Origin: Lautropia sp.
Lineage (GTDB): Bacteria; Pseudomonadota; Gammaproteobacteria; Burkholderiales; Burkholderiaceae_E
Reading direction: 5' to 3'
Assembly (NCBI GenBank): GCA_030527825.1
Contig: JAUNAC010000002.1
Location: forward strand, 406,434 to 470,433
DNA: 64,000 bases
Shown: one piece after another, positions 53,048 through 62,639 of the stretch
Layout: each line of letters begins with the position of its first letter
How positions within the stretch are numbered: position 1 is the stretch's first letter
The notes under the pieces: model-generated
What the model was told of the DNA's origin: nothing
The model's input: only the letters and a program-made list of their open reading frames with translations
Databases searched by the model: none
Position numbers and translations under genes: made by a program

Positions 53048-53653
53048 TCAGCGGGGTACGCCCACGGTCACGGGTGGGACCCACGGGCATTCGGGCTTGA
53101 AGCGGGCCGACAGCAGCTGCTCCTTGTACTGCGCATAGCTGATGGGCTCTAAGGGAACCACGGCGTCCAGACGATAGATGGCCCATCCGGCGCTGGCCTT
53201 GACCGGGTGGGGATAGATCTGCCCGGGCTTGAGGCTGTCGAGCATCTGGATGGTGTCCTTGGCCCAGCGGCAGGTGGCAAAGGTGCCCAGCCGGCCATCT
53301 GCCCTGGCGCTGAGCTGGTGCTTGGAGTGTGTCCGGGCGGTGCGCTCGAAGGAGGCACCGCTTCTGAGCCGGGCAATCCATTGCTGGGCGTCCTGCTGAT
53401 CGTCCAGCAGGATATAGCTGACCGTGTACATCTTCTGGCCTTTCACGCTCTGCCGGTAGGCATCGTATTCCTGGCCGATGACTTCGTCGCTGATCGGCTG
53501 GGGAGGCGGTACGTCCGTACCGGGCCGGATGGCGGCGGGGTCTGCTTTTTCGATGGGTCGGGTCGGGGCGGGGGGGGCTGCCAGCACGCTGGCACTTGAG
53601 CAGCCGAGCAGCAGGGCCAGGCTCAGGTGCTGCAGCGGAAAACGGGTATTCAT
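53048..53653 (-). CDS. Exported parvulin-type peptidylprolyl isomerase
   Basis: Protein of 201 aa. An N-terminal signal (HLSLALLLGCSSASVLA) contains a plausible lipobox LLGC, so it may be a lipoprotein, although cleavage after VLA is also possible. A parvulin-like domain follows (~75-170): YTVSYILLDDQQDAQQWIARLRSGASFERTARTHS, DGRLGTF, KPGQIYPHPVKASAGWAIYRLD. The fold is degenerate compared with SurA and PpiD. It would help folding of envelope proteins. It lies 38 bases after moeA on the same strand. Confidence 0.78.
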   Translation of the reverse strand: MNTRFPLQHLSLALLLGCSSASVLAAPPAPTRPIEKADPAAIRPGTDVPPPQPISDEVIGQEYDAYRQSVKGQKMYTVSYILLDDQQDAQQWIARLRSGASFERTARTHSKHQLSARADGRLGTFATCRWAKDTIQMLDSLKPGQIYPHPVKASAGWAIYRLDAVVPLEPISYAQYKEQLLSARFKPECPWVPPVTVGVPR

Positions 53654-53691
53654 GGGACAGAAGGGAGTAGGGTGGAAGCGGCCGTCACGGC

Positions 53692-55035
53692 TCAGGCTGC
53701 GGTCAGCAGGCCCCGCAAGGGCACCACATCGAGCCAGTCACCCACCGCCAGGGGGCCTTGCGCTTCGGGCAATATGGCAATGCCATCGGCTTCCACGAGG
53801 GATCGCAGCAGGGCCGAGCTCTGGCTGCTGGTCAGGGTGGCCTGCGGTACGGCCTGATGATCGCTGGTATGGTAGCAGAGCCGGACGCGGGGCAATTCCA
53901 GTCGTCCCGGGCGCTTGGGGATGGCGCAGGCAGCCTGGGCGCGGATGCGGGGCAGGGGCCGAGGGGTGCGCCCGGCCATTTTCTGGAGGGCGGCATCAAT
54001 GACGAACAGCACACTCATGAGTGCGGCGACCGGATTGCCGGGCAGGCCAAACAGCGGGACGCCCCGAACGCGTCCGACTACCAGGGGGCGGCCGGGCCGA
54101 AGGCGCAGGCGCCAGGACTGGGCTTCGGTGTCTGGTCCCAGGTGGCCGGTTGTGGGGTGCTGGCCGTTCAGGACGGGCTGGAGCAGATCGGCATCGCCGC
54201 CGGCGGCCCCCCCCGTGCTGAGCAGGACATCGACCCGGTTGGCTGCGGACAGCAGTGTGCTGGCCAGCGCGTCAGGGTGATCGGGCACGCTGCCCAGATC
54301 GACTGGCTGGCTGCCCTGGTTGCGGATCAGCGCCAGCAGGGCGGGGCGGTTGCTGTCATGAATCTGACCCGGGGCCAGTGGCTGGCCATGCCGGGCCAGT
54401 TCGCTGCCGGTGGAAAAGACGCCGACCCGCAACGCTGGCCAGACGGTGACGTGATCCAGCCCCAGGGCGGCCGCCATGCCCAGTTCGACGGCACCCAGGG
54501 GGCTGCCGGCGGGCAGGGCAACATCGCCTTGCTGAAGATCTTCGCCCTGACGGCGTACATGCTGGCCGGCGCGCTGCCCGGTTGCGATGCGGATGGATGA
54601 CGCGGTGTCGGCGGAGGATGCCGGAACGGCGCAGGTATCTTCCTGCATGACGACGGTGTCGGCACCGGTCGGCAAGGGCGCACCGGTCATGATGCGCCAG
54701 ACATGGCCGGGCGGAAGCTGGCCCGGTGCGTCACCGGCCAGGCTGTGGCCGGCAACCGGCAGCACGGTTTCGCCGCCGGCGCGCAGGTCAGCATGACGCA
54801 GGGCGTAGCCATCCATGGCGGCACAGTCATGTGGGGGTTGATCGAAGGGTGCGATGAGATGCGTGGCCAGTGTATGTTGCAGTGCGTCGTACAGCGGCAG
54901 GACACGTGGCTGACCCGGGGAGGGGACCCAGGCAGACAGCAGCGCCCGGGCTTGGGCTACGGAAACCGACTGGGGATCGAAATCCGGGTTTCCGGCCAGC
55001 AGGGACCGCAGGGGCGGACAGGACAGGGCGGTCAC
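53692..55035 (-). CDS. moeA: Molybdopterin molybdenumtransferase MoeA
   Basis: Protein of 447 aa. It inserts molybdate into adenylylated molybdopterin. Landmarks: PPHDCAAMDGYALRHADL, PGHVWRIMTGAPLPTGADTVVMQEDT, LSTGGAAGGDADLL and LFGLPGNPVAALMSVLFVI. The start is a GTG at 55035 overlapping the mobA stop (GTGA), so translation is coupled. Last gene of moaA-mobA-moeA. Confidence 0.93.
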   Translation of the reverse strand: MTALSCPPLRSLLAGNPDFDPQSVSVAQARALLSAWVPSPGQPRVLPLYDALQHTLATHLIAPFDQPPHDCAAMDGYALRHADLRAGGETVLPVAGHSLAGDAPGQLPPGHVWRIMTGAPLPTGADTVVMQEDTCAVPASSADTASSIRIATGQRAGQHVRRQGEDLQQGDVALPAGSPLGAVELGMAAALGLDHVTVWPALRVGVFSTGSELARHGQPLAPGQIHDSNRPALLALIRNQGSQPVDLGSVPDHPDALASTLLSAANRVDVLLSTGGAAGGDADLLQPVLNGQHPTTGHLGPDTEAQSWRLRLRPGRPLVVGRVRGVPLFGLPGNPVAALMSVLFVIDAALQKMAGRTPRPLPRIRAQAACAIPKRPGRLELPRVRLCYHTSDHQAVPQATLTSSQSSALLRSLVEADGIAILPEAQGPLAVGDWLDVVPLRGLLTAA

Positions 55036-55673
55036 GGGGCGTGATCTCCGGTGGGAAGGGCTGGCGCGCCGGTGGGGTCGAGGCAGTGTGCCACGTGTTG
55101 CCAGTCTTCCGGTGTGTTGAGGTTGAGAAAGGCAGCCGGGGTGTCAAAGTCCACGGCCAGGGCATGGTGCCGTTGGTACCACTGGCGAACCCGATGTGCC
55201 CCGGCCTGCAGACTGTCGTCAAGCGAGTTCAGGAGGCTGCGATGCAGAATGGCCACGAGGGGATGGGGCTGCTGGCCGGTGCGGGCATAGGCAATCAGGC
55301 CGGGGCGGCGAGCTAATGCGTCATGCAGCTGTCGTACCCAGTGGGGGGGAAGGAAAGGTGTATCGCAGGCGCTGACGGCCAGCCAGTCGGTCGTGCAGTG
55401 CCGCAGGCCGGCATGTATGCCGGCCAGTGGGCCGGGGCGATCGGGATAGTGATCGGGGATCACCTGGGCGGTGAAGCGGCGATAGTCGTTCAGGTGTCGG
55501 TTGGCGCTGATGAGGAGGGCCTGGGTCTGGGGCTGCAGGTTGTCGATGACCCAGCTGATCAGCGGCCGGCCGGCCAGGGGCAGCAATCCCTTGTCTGCGC
55601 CGGGGCAGGCGGTCTGCATCCGCTGAGCACGCCCGCCAGCCAGGATCAGGGCGGTGGTGGCGGGATCAGCCAC
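55032..55673 (-). CDS. mobA: Molybdenum cofactor guanylyltransferase MobA
   Basis: Protein of 213 aa. It links GMP to the Mo cofactor to make the bis-MGD form used by DMSO-reductase-family enzymes. The nucleotide loop reads ALILAGGRAQRMQTACPGADKGLLPLAGRPL, with a few extra residues between the usual RM and DK. DRPGPLAGIHAGLRHC and SACDTPFLPPHWVRQL are typical. It overlaps moaA by eight bases and moeA by four. Confidence 0.9.
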   Translation of the reverse strand: MADPATTALILAGGRAQRMQTACPGADKGLLPLAGRPLISWVIDNLQPQTQALLISANRHLNDYRRFTAQVIPDHYPDRPGPLAGIHAGLRHCTTDWLAVSACDTPFLPPHWVRQLHDALARRPGLIAYARTGQQPHPLVAILHRSLLNSLDDSLQAGAHRVRQWYQRHHALAVDFDTPAAFLNLNTPEDWQHVAHCLDPTGAPALPTGDHAP

Positions 55674-56802
55674 CGATGTAGCTCATCTCCACCCGGCGTG
55701 GGCCCGGTGTGGATGGCTGGGTGGTGGAGAGCTGGTGGCGTTGCTCCGAGTAGTGGTCGCGGCGATTCTGCCAGAGATTGGTCAGCGCGGTGCGAATGTC
55801 GGCGTCGGGAAGCTGGCGGCGCAGCAGGCCGCGCAGGTCATGTCCCTGATGGGCGAACAGGCAGGTGTAGAGCTGGCCTTCGGTCGTCAGACGCAGGCGG
55901 GAGCAGTCGCCACAGAAGGGCTGGGTCACAGAGGAAATCAGGCCGATTTCTCCGCTGCCGTCGCAGAATTGCCAGCGCTGGGCGACTTCACCGCGGTACT
56001 GGGGATCGACGGGCTCGATGGGGTGGACCGCATGGATACGGGCAGCAATGTCACGGCTGGGCAGCACCTCTTCCAGGCGCCAGCCGTTGCTGCTGCCGAC
56101 ATCCATGTATTCAATGAAGCGGAGGATGTGACCTGTACCCCGGAAGTGCTCCACCATGGGCAGGATCTCGCCGTCATTCAGGCCACGGCGCACCACCATG
56201 TTGATCTTGATGCCGGTAAAGCCGGCTTGGGCAGCGGCGTCGATGCCCGCCAGGACTCGGGCTACCGGAAACTGGGCGTCGTTGAGCGCACGGAAACGGG
56301 CGTCGTCCAGGGCATCCAGGCTAACGGTAATACGGTTCAGGCCCGCTTCGCGCAGCGCGCGGGCTTTTTTCGCCAGCAACGAACCGTTGGTGGTCAGCGT
56401 CAGTTCGACGGGCTCTCCGTTCGGCTGCCGCAGACAGGTCAGCTGGGCAATCAGGGTTTCCAGGTCACGCCGCAGCAGGGGCTCGCCGCCGGTGAGACGG
56501 ATTTTGCGGACGCCCAGACCTACCAGCAGGCGGGCCGTGCGGGTGATTTCCTCGAAACTGAGGAGTGAGCCGTGCGAGAGAAAGACGTGGTCTTTACCGA
56601 AGACTTCGCGCGGCATGCAGTAGGAGCACCGGAAATTGCAACGGTCTGTGACGGAAATGCGCAGATCATGCAGTGGCCGGTTGCGCGCGTCCAGCAATGC
56701 GCCGTTTGACGTGGCGCGCGGCGCGCTCACGGACTCGCCGGGCAACATGGGCACGATTCCGCGACTGCGTATGTCGGCAATGGGTATGACTCGTTCTGCC
56801 AT
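55666..56802 (-). CDS. moaA: GTP 3',8-cyclase MoaA
   Basis: Protein of 378 aa, radical SAM enzyme making the first Mo-cofactor intermediate from GTP. N-terminal [4Fe-4S] motif CNFRCSYC, TGGEPLLRRDLETLI, and C-terminal cluster cysteines CGDCSRLRLTTEGQLYTC; it ends in the conserved GG. I chose ATG 56802 (MAERVIPIAD), the usual beginning in Burkholderiales; 56829 and 56847 are also open, none with a good Shine-Dalgarno. It lies 57 bases after rne on the same strand. Confidence 0.93.
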   Translation of the reverse strand: MAERVIPIADIRSRGIVPMLPGESVSAPRATSNGALLDARNRPLHDLRISVTDRCNFRCSYCMPREVFGKDHVFLSHGSLLSFEEITRTARLLVGLGVRKIRLTGGEPLLRRDLETLIAQLTCLRQPNGEPVELTLTTNGSLLAKKARALREAGLNRITVSLDALDDARFRALNDAQFPVARVLAGIDAAAQAGFTGIKINMVVRRGLNDGEILPMVEHFRGTGHILRFIEYMDVGSSNGWRLEEVLPSRDIAARIHAVHPIEPVDPQYRGEVAQRWQFCDGSGEIGLISSVTQPFCGDCSRLRLTTEGQLYTCLFAHQGHDLRGLLRRQLPDADIRTALTNLWQNRRDHYSEQRHQLSTTQPSTPGPRRVEMSYIGG

Positions 56803-56859
56803 GACGCGTACAGGAACATGCGCCGGCATGGTAACTGATGCTGCCATGCCGGCTGGGGA

Positions 56860-59800
56860 TCACGACGGCTCCGCGGGCTTGTCAGCCTGGGTTTCAACCT
56901 GCTGTAGCGGCTCGACATCGACTGGTGCCCGCGGTTTGCGTTGCCGGCGGGGGCGCGGGGGCCGCGGAGCGGCCGGGGCAGGGTCGGGCGTGGCCGCCGC
57001 ATTGGTCTGGACCCATTCCAGCCCGGCGGACTGTACCACGTCTTCTAGCGCCTGGGTGGGCACGGGCTGGGCGGCTGGCGCGGCGGGCCGAGGGGCAGGC
57101 GCCGTGGCCGGGCTGGCGTCACTGTCGGGCGAAGACGGGATCGGGCTGCTGCCAGCCGTGCTCCGGGCCGGCTGGCTATCGGCCTTGTCGGCCAGAGTAC
57201 CGACTGCCGGCTGCCGGCTGGCCGAAGCGCGAGGCGTACGCCGCTCGCGTGGTTCGGGACGCTCGGCTGCCGGTGAGGCTACCGGACTGACGGACTCTGC
57301 GGGCACTTCAGCTGCTGGTGCCTGGGTGGCCACTTCCTCCGGTTCAGGCTGGCTGCCGGCGACTGCTGCAGTGCTGGCGGGAGCGTCCAGTGTGGAACGG
57401 CTGTCTGCATTGCCATCGTTACGGTCGCGCCGGCTGCTGCGACGCCGGCGGCGGCGCTCACCGTCTTCGGCAGCGGCCGCCGGAGCTGCCGACTGGTCGC
57501 TCTCGACAGCCGCTGGCTGCTCGGAGGCCACGGCAGGCCCGGGCGGCGTGGCCACGGCAGGCAGGCTGGCCTGTGGGCCATCGGCGATGGCCGGCCGGTC
57601 TGCTTCCGGCGGTGTGCGCGAGGCAGCAGGGCTGGCCACAGTACGCTCCGGCTGAGGTGTCGAGCTGGTGCCTTCGGAAGCTGGCGCACCGATATCGCCA
57701 GCTACGGTACTGCTCATGGCCGGATCGGTCTGACGCCGGCGACGCCCCCGTTCCGGACGGTTGCGTGTGCCGTTTTCGGTCGCACCTGATTCGCTGGCCG
57801 GGGTGTCAGGCCGTGCGGCACGTTCTGGCCGTGCTTCCAGGCGCTCCGGCTGTGCCGGCATGCTCTCGGCTGCTTCCGGCTGCAGGGGGCGATCGTTGCG
57901 GGCTGGCCGTTCCGTACGTTCGCCATTCTGGCGACGGGTGTTGCTGTCGCGGCCATGACGTGGTTCCCGGGATTCCCGCGTTGCTGCTGAATCGCGGGTT
58001 TCGCGACTGTCGCGCGCGCTGTCATCGCGCTGGCGACCATTGCCACGCTCGTTGCGGGTGCGTTTGTTGCCCTCCGGGAGCTCGGCACGTTCTCCCCGAT
58101 CCGGGTTTTCGTTGCGGCGGGGGGGGCGGGTTGCGGCACTGTTGTCTGAGCGCTCGCCATGGCGCCGGTTGCCCCGTTCATGGCGGTTGCCCGTATGGCC
58201 GTTGCTCTGGCCCGGCGCGGCGCGATGAGCGCGCAGGCTGTCGGCCGGGCGCTCCAGGGGCGGGGGAGCCTCGCCGCTGGGTGTTGCAGCGCCCCAGCCA
58301 AAGAGGTTGAGGATGCGATCGAGCAGCCCGCCGTGGCTGCCTGTGGCGGATGCGGGTACTGGCTGGGCCGGACGGATACCAAGAGGTGGCGCTGGTGGCT
58401 GGTCCCGCGTGATGCCCTTGACCACCGCTTCCTGGCGGTTGGTCGGCTGTTTTGCCTTATTGGCGAGATAGGTGTCCTCTTCGGCACGCTGTTCGGCCAT
58501 GGTGTAGCTGGCCCGATAGCTCAGCAGCCGTTCATCGTCGTGCTTGAGCCGCTCCAGGCTGTACAGGGGCGTTTCGATCGACTTATTCGGAATCAGCACG
58601 ATCTCGACCTTGAGGCGTGCTTCAAGGGTGGCAATCTCGGTGCGTTTTTCGTTGAGTAGATAGGTGGCCACCTCGACCGGCACCTGAACGTGCACGGCCG
58701 CAGTGTTTTCCTTCATGGCTTCTTCCTGCAGGACACGCAGAACGTGCAGGGCAGAGGACTCGACATCGCGGATAACCCCGGTGCCGTTGCAGCGCGGGCA
58801 GGTGATGTGTGTGCCTTCGTTGAGTGCCGGGCGCAGACGCTGACGGGAGAGTTCCATCAGGCCAAAGCGCGAGATCTTGCCGGTCTGGACGCGTGCCCGG
58901 TCCAGGCTGAGTGCTTCTTTCAGGCACTGCTCGACTTCACGCTGGTTGCGGCTGCTTTCCATGTCGATGAAGTCGATGACGATCAGCCCGCCCAGATCGC
59001 GCAGGCGCATCTGGCGAGCCACTTCCTCGGCGGCTTCCATATTGGTGCGGAAGGCGGTTTCCTCGATGTCCGAGCCCCGGGTTGCGCGCGCGGAGTTGAC
59101 GTCGATGGCGACCAGGGCCTCGGTATGGTCGATGACCACAGCGCCCCCGGAGGGCAGCGGCACAATGCGCGAGTAGGCGGTCTCGATCTGGTGCTCGATC
59201 TGGAAGCGCGAAAAGAGCGGGGTGGCGTCCTGGTAATGTTTGACACGCGCAACATAGTCAGGCATCACGTAGCTCATGAACTGCGTGGCCTGCTGGTGGA
59301 TGTCTGCGGTGTCAATCAATACCTCACCGATGTCAGCGGTAAAGTAGTCGCGGATGGCGCGGATGACCAGGCTGGATTCCTGATAGATCAGGAATGCGCC
59401 CGGTGCGGAGCGGGCGGCGGTTTCAATGGCCTGCCACAGCTGCAGCAGGTAGTTCAGATCCCACTGCAGCTCCTCGACCGAGCGGCCGATGCCGGCCGTC
59501 CGCGCAATCAGGCTCATGCCGGAGGGAAGCTGCAGCTTGTCCATTGCCTCGCGCAGCTCCTGGCGGTCTTCTCCCTCGATGCGCCGGGAGACGCCACCGC
59601 CACGCGGGTTGTTAGGCATCAGCACGACGTAGCGGCCGGCCAGGGAGATCATCGTGGTCAGGGCTGCGCCCTTGTTGCCACGCTCTTCCTTCTCGACCTG
59701 GACGATCAGCTCCTGGCCTTCGCTGATCACATCCTGGATGCGCGGCGGCCGGCCAGGTTCGGTTTCACCCTTGAAGTAGGCGCGGGAAATTTCCTTGAAG

Positions 59801-60006
59801 GGCAGGAAACCATGACGTTCCTCGCCGTAATTGACGAAACAGGCCTCCAGGGAGGGTTCGACGCGGGTGACGACACCCTTGTAAATATTGCTCTTGCGAC
59901 TCTCGCGTCCGGCGGACTCGATGTCAATGTCGATCAGGCGCTGGCCATCGACGATGGCAACCCGCAATTCTTCTGAATGGGTTGCGTTGAACAGCATGCG
60001 TTTCAT
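56860..60006 (-). CDS. rne: Ribonuclease E
   Basis: Protein of 1048 aa, main endoribonuclease of mRNA decay and rRNA/tRNA processing. Start MKRMLFNATHSEELRVAI at 60006 with GGAG eight bases upstream. S1 domain (~37-125), catalytic domain with VAIDVNSARATRG and VIDFIDM (Mg ligands), zinc-link CPRCNGTG near residue 400, small domain to ~520. The C-terminal half (~540-1048) is disordered: an arginine-rich RNA-binding stretch, then Ala/Pro/Glu-rich sequence, ending in a PRPPRPRRQRKPRAP basic patch that may anchor partners. Expected to be membrane-attached and to scaffold a degradosome. Confidence 0.95.
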   Translation of the reverse strand: MKRMLFNATHSEELRVAIVDGQRLIDIDIESAGRESRKSNIYKGVVTRVEPSLEACFVNYGEERHGFLPFKEISRAYFKGETEPGRPPRIQDVISEGQELIVQVEKEERGNKGAALTTMISLAGRYVVLMPNNPRGGGVSRRIEGEDRQELREAMDKLQLPSGMSLIARTAGIGRSVEELQWDLNYLLQLWQAIETAARSAPGAFLIYQESSLVIRAIRDYFTADIGEVLIDTADIHQQATQFMSYVMPDYVARVKHYQDATPLFSRFQIEHQIETAYSRIVPLPSGGAVVIDHTEALVAIDVNSARATRGSDIEETAFRTNMEAAEEVARQMRLRDLGGLIVIDFIDMESSRNQREVEQCLKEALSLDRARVQTGKISRFGLMELSRQRLRPALNEGTHITCPRCNGTGVIRDVESSALHVLRVLQEEAMKENTAAVHVQVPVEVATYLLNEKRTEIATLEARLKVEIVLIPNKSIETPLYSLERLKHDDERLLSYRASYTMAEQRAEEDTYLANKAKQPTNRQEAVVKGITRDQPPAPPLGIRPAQPVPASATGSHGGLLDRILNLFGWGAATPSGEAPPPLERPADSLRAHRAAPGQSNGHTGNRHERGNRRHGERSDNSAATRPPRRNENPDRGERAELPEGNKRTRNERGNGRQRDDSARDSRETRDSAATRESREPRHGRDSNTRRQNGERTERPARNDRPLQPEAAESMPAQPERLEARPERAARPDTPASESGATENGTRNRPERGRRRRQTDPAMSSTVAGDIGAPASEGTSSTPQPERTVASPAASRTPPEADRPAIADGPQASLPAVATPPGPAVASEQPAAVESDQSAAPAAAAEDGERRRRRRSSRRDRNDGNADSRSTLDAPASTAAVAGSQPEPEEVATQAPAAEVPAESVSPVASPAAERPEPRERRTPRASASRQPAVGTLADKADSQPARSTAGSSPIPSSPDSDASPATAPAPRPAAPAAQPVPTQALEDVVQSAGLEWVQTNAAATPDPAPAAPRPPRPRRQRKPRAPVDVEPLQQVETQADKPAEPS

Positions 60007-60652
60007 GCCATGACTCCATGCACACGGTGGCGTGGTGTGTAGGTCCAGCGAGCATGGATCGACCCCCGAGCCTTGCCGGCAGGCAGGCGACACTACAACA
60101 GCCCCGGCGGAAAATCCGTGTCGGCACATCAGGGGCGCGCACGACCATGCGGCCCCATCCAGACTGGGTCTGGGGGCCAGCAAAACCGGCAGCAGGGCTG
60201 CGGGCAGAAAGTGTCGTGATCATCGGGCCGTGGTCTGACGTGAAGGGCTGTAGGGTTCCGTTGTTTTTGTCTCGATGCGCCATTGCGGGCTCATCGGGCC
60301 GAATCGTGCTCGCGCGCCGAACCTTTCGGCGCCGCGTTTTGAATCCAATGGTCATCGTCCGCCAGGGGTTCGCCGGGGAACCGGCACAAGCTTTCGCAGC
60401 GTGTCTGCATGATGCGCAAATGCCACAGTGGACAGATCGGGCACAAGGGCCAGCCTTCCCGGAGGAAAGCCGGATACGGGAAAAAGTCCAGCCCTTCTTT
60501 TACACTGTGGATTGTGCGAAAGCGTGCAGCCTGGCCTTGCCGTCCGGACCGTGGTTCCTGCCCCAACGCCGGATGGTTCGGCGTTTTCAGATGCAGGGTT
60601 GCGGGCCGACGTCATGCCTGCTCGATCGACAACCAGCTCGGATTATAGCCGG
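60007..60652. other. Long intergenic region between divergent rne and rluC
   Basis: About 646 bases with no supported gene; the open frames here are upstream extensions of rne and rluC without homology. In E. coli the rne 5' leader is long and structured and mediates autoregulation, so the same is possible. I could not pick a confident rne promoter. TATAGC at 60643-60648 lies four bases before the rluC ATG. Confidence 0.6.
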
Positions 60653-61696
60653 ATGAAAGACGCCGATACAAAATTGCCGGCAGGTACGGCAACCCCGCCA
60701 CAGCGCCTGATGGTGGACGTGGGCCATGAGGGCCAGCGTCTGGACAATTATTTGCTGGCCGTGCTTCGTGGCGTTCCCAAAACCCGCATTTACCGGATGA
60801 TCCGCACGGGCGAAGTACGCATAGATGGCCGCCGGGCCCGGGCCGAGCAACGTGTGGCATTGGGGCAACAGATACGGGTGCCACCGCTGATGAACATGCC
60901 GGCCACCGCGCTGCGTCACGGGGCGGCACAGGGCGGAGCGCGTCTGGATGAACGCCATATCCGGATTCTCTTTGAGGATGAGCATCTGCTGGTGGTCGAC
61001 AAGTCCGAAGGGCTGGCGGTGCATGGCGGTAGTGGCATTGCTGCTGGCCTCATTGAGCGCTTGCGCACCACCCGTTCGCCGGGACAGTTCCTTGAGCTGG
61101 CGCATCGGCTGGACCGGGATACGTCGGGTGTGCTGGTGATCGCAAAACGCCGCTCCACGCTGCTGGCGCTGCACCGGATGTTTGCGCAGGGGGCTGTCCG
61201 GAAACATTATCTGGCGATGGTGAAGGGCCATTGGGGTCGGCCCGGCGCTACCCTGGTGCAGCTGCCCCTGTTGCGCTTTTTGACGCCGGCGGGTGAACGT
61301 CGGGTGCGGGTCGATGCGCGTGGCCAGGCTGCTGCGACGCGACTGAAACGTCTGCAGACACTGGATTTCGCCGCCACGCCCGGTTTGCCACCCCATGGTG
61401 CCCTGATGGCCTGCGAGTTGCTCACCGGGCGGACGCATCAGATCCGGGTGCATCTGGCCCAGCATGGCCATCCCATTCTTGGTGACGAAAAATATGGAGA
61501 TTTTACTTTAAATAAATCACTTGATGAAATGGGTTATAAGCGTATGTTTCTTCATGCATTTAGAATGGAAATGACCCATCCCAAAACCGGAGAAATCCTG
61601 CGCCTGGAAGCGCCACTGCCCGCTACGTTCCAGACGTTGATCGAGCGGTTTGGGGAGCCCCTGGGCATCACCTGGGAAGCGTGGGCGAACCGCTGA
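60653..61696 (+). CDS. rluC: Ribosomal large subunit pseudouridine synthase C
   Basis: Protein of 347 aa; it makes pseudouridines 955, 2504 and 2580 of 23S rRNA. N-terminal S4 domain (GQRLDNYLLAVLRGVPKTRIYRMIRTGEVRIDGRR), catalytic aspartate in AHRLDRDTSGVL, and LLTGRTHQIRVHLAQHGHPILGDEKYG. The ATG at 60653 (MKDADTK) starts the protein; no Shine-Dalgarno is visible. Bases 61491-61570 have only about 28% G+C by my count, against about 60% around them, with codons unlike the rest of the gene. Confidence 0.93.
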   Translation: MKDADTKLPAGTATPPQRLMVDVGHEGQRLDNYLLAVLRGVPKTRIYRMIRTGEVRIDGRRARAEQRVALGQQIRVPPLMNMPATALRHGAAQGGARLDERHIRILFEDEHLLVVDKSEGLAVHGGSGIAAGLIERLRTTRSPGQFLELAHRLDRDTSGVLVIAKRRSTLLALHRMFAQGAVRKHYLAMVKGHWGRPGATLVQLPLLRFLTPAGERRVRVDARGQAAATRLKRLQTLDFAATPGLPPHGALMACELLTGRTHQIRVHLAQHGHPILGDEKYGDFTLNKSLDEMGYKRMFLHAFRMEMTHPKTGEILRLEAPLPATFQTLIERFGEPLGITWEAWANR

Positions 61697-61873
61697 TGTC
61701 GTTGCATTGGCGGGCATGATAGGGTGGGTCGCGGCGGAGCGCTGCTCTGGCCGACGCTCGCCAGGGTGACAGGCGCCCGCTAGCGTCCTGTGAATTGCGA
61801 CACAGCTATGGGTATCCATGCAACAATGGCTGCACTCGAATTTCGCATTGCGCAAAACTAGGGGCGTGAACGC

Positions 61874-62554
61874 ATGACAGCAGCTGCCGTGAGAAACGTG
61901 TTCGATCACTGTGAGGTCGTTGTCTTTGACTGGGATGGCACCGTGGCGGATTCGGTGGCGCAGGTGGTGCAGGCCATTCAGCAGGCGGGTGCTGCACTGG
62001 CCCTGACCCTGCCTGCTGCCGATGTGATCCGGCCGCTGGTCGGGCTTGGTCTTGACGAGATGCTGCAACGTTTGCTGCCGGCATCGGCTGCGGCCATTCG
62101 CGATGATTTTCTGAATGCTTACCGTCGCTGCTATTTTGGCCGGCGTCAACGGACGGACATCCTCTTTGCCGGGATGTCCGAGTTGCTGAGTGCGTTGCGG
62201 GGTCAGGGGCGTCGCCTGGCAGTTGCCACCGGTAAGTCGCGTGCCGGTCTGGACCGGGCGCTGCTGGACAATGGGCTGAACCGGTGCTTCGAGGCAACCC
62301 GCTGTGCGGAAGAAGGGTTACCCAAGCCGGATCCCTGGATGCTGCAAAGCCTGGCGAGCGAGATGCAGGTGTCAGCCGGCCAGATGGTCATGGTCGGGGA
62401 TTCCGTGTATGACCTGCAGATGGCACAGGCTTTTGGCTGCGCCTGCATCGGCGTGTACTACGACACGGGTTCTGTACTGCCCCTGCAACATGGTGATGCG
62501 GATGCTCTGGCGGCCTCCGTGGCTGATCTGGCTGCCTTACTGGGGTGTTGCTGA
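61874..62554 (+). CDS. HAD-IA family hydrolase (phosphoglycolate phosphatase-like)
   Basis: Protein of 226 aa. Motif I FDWDGTVADS (nucleophile and acid Asp), motif II in LAVATGKSRAGL, motif III lysine in EEGLPKPDPWML, motif IV VMVGDSVYDLQMA. Substrate not predictable; phosphoglycolate or a pyridoxal/sugar phosphate are usual guesses. A HAD gene between rluC and sppA is conserved in Burkholderiales. The 177 bases before it hold no gene. Confidence 0.88.
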   Translation: MTAAAVRNVFDHCEVVVFDWDGTVADSVAQVVQAIQQAGAALALTLPAADVIRPLVGLGLDEMLQRLLPASAAAIRDDFLNAYRRCYFGRRQRTDILFAGMSELLSALRGQGRRLAVATGKSRAGLDRALLDNGLNRCFEATRCAEEGLPKPDPWMLQSLASEMQVSAGQMVMVGDSVYDLQMAQAFGCACIGVYYDTGSVLPLQHGDADALAASVADLAALLGCC

Positions 62555-62639
62555 ATGATCCGATAGACTTGTAATTCTTCAAAGGGTAACGTTATTCAAT
62601 TTCAGGGGAATGCCGTCTGTTCCCTACCGGAGGCATTGC

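Noticed and set aside
58690..59976. 428-aa plus-strand open frame
   Set aside because: Antisense of the rne catalytic domain.
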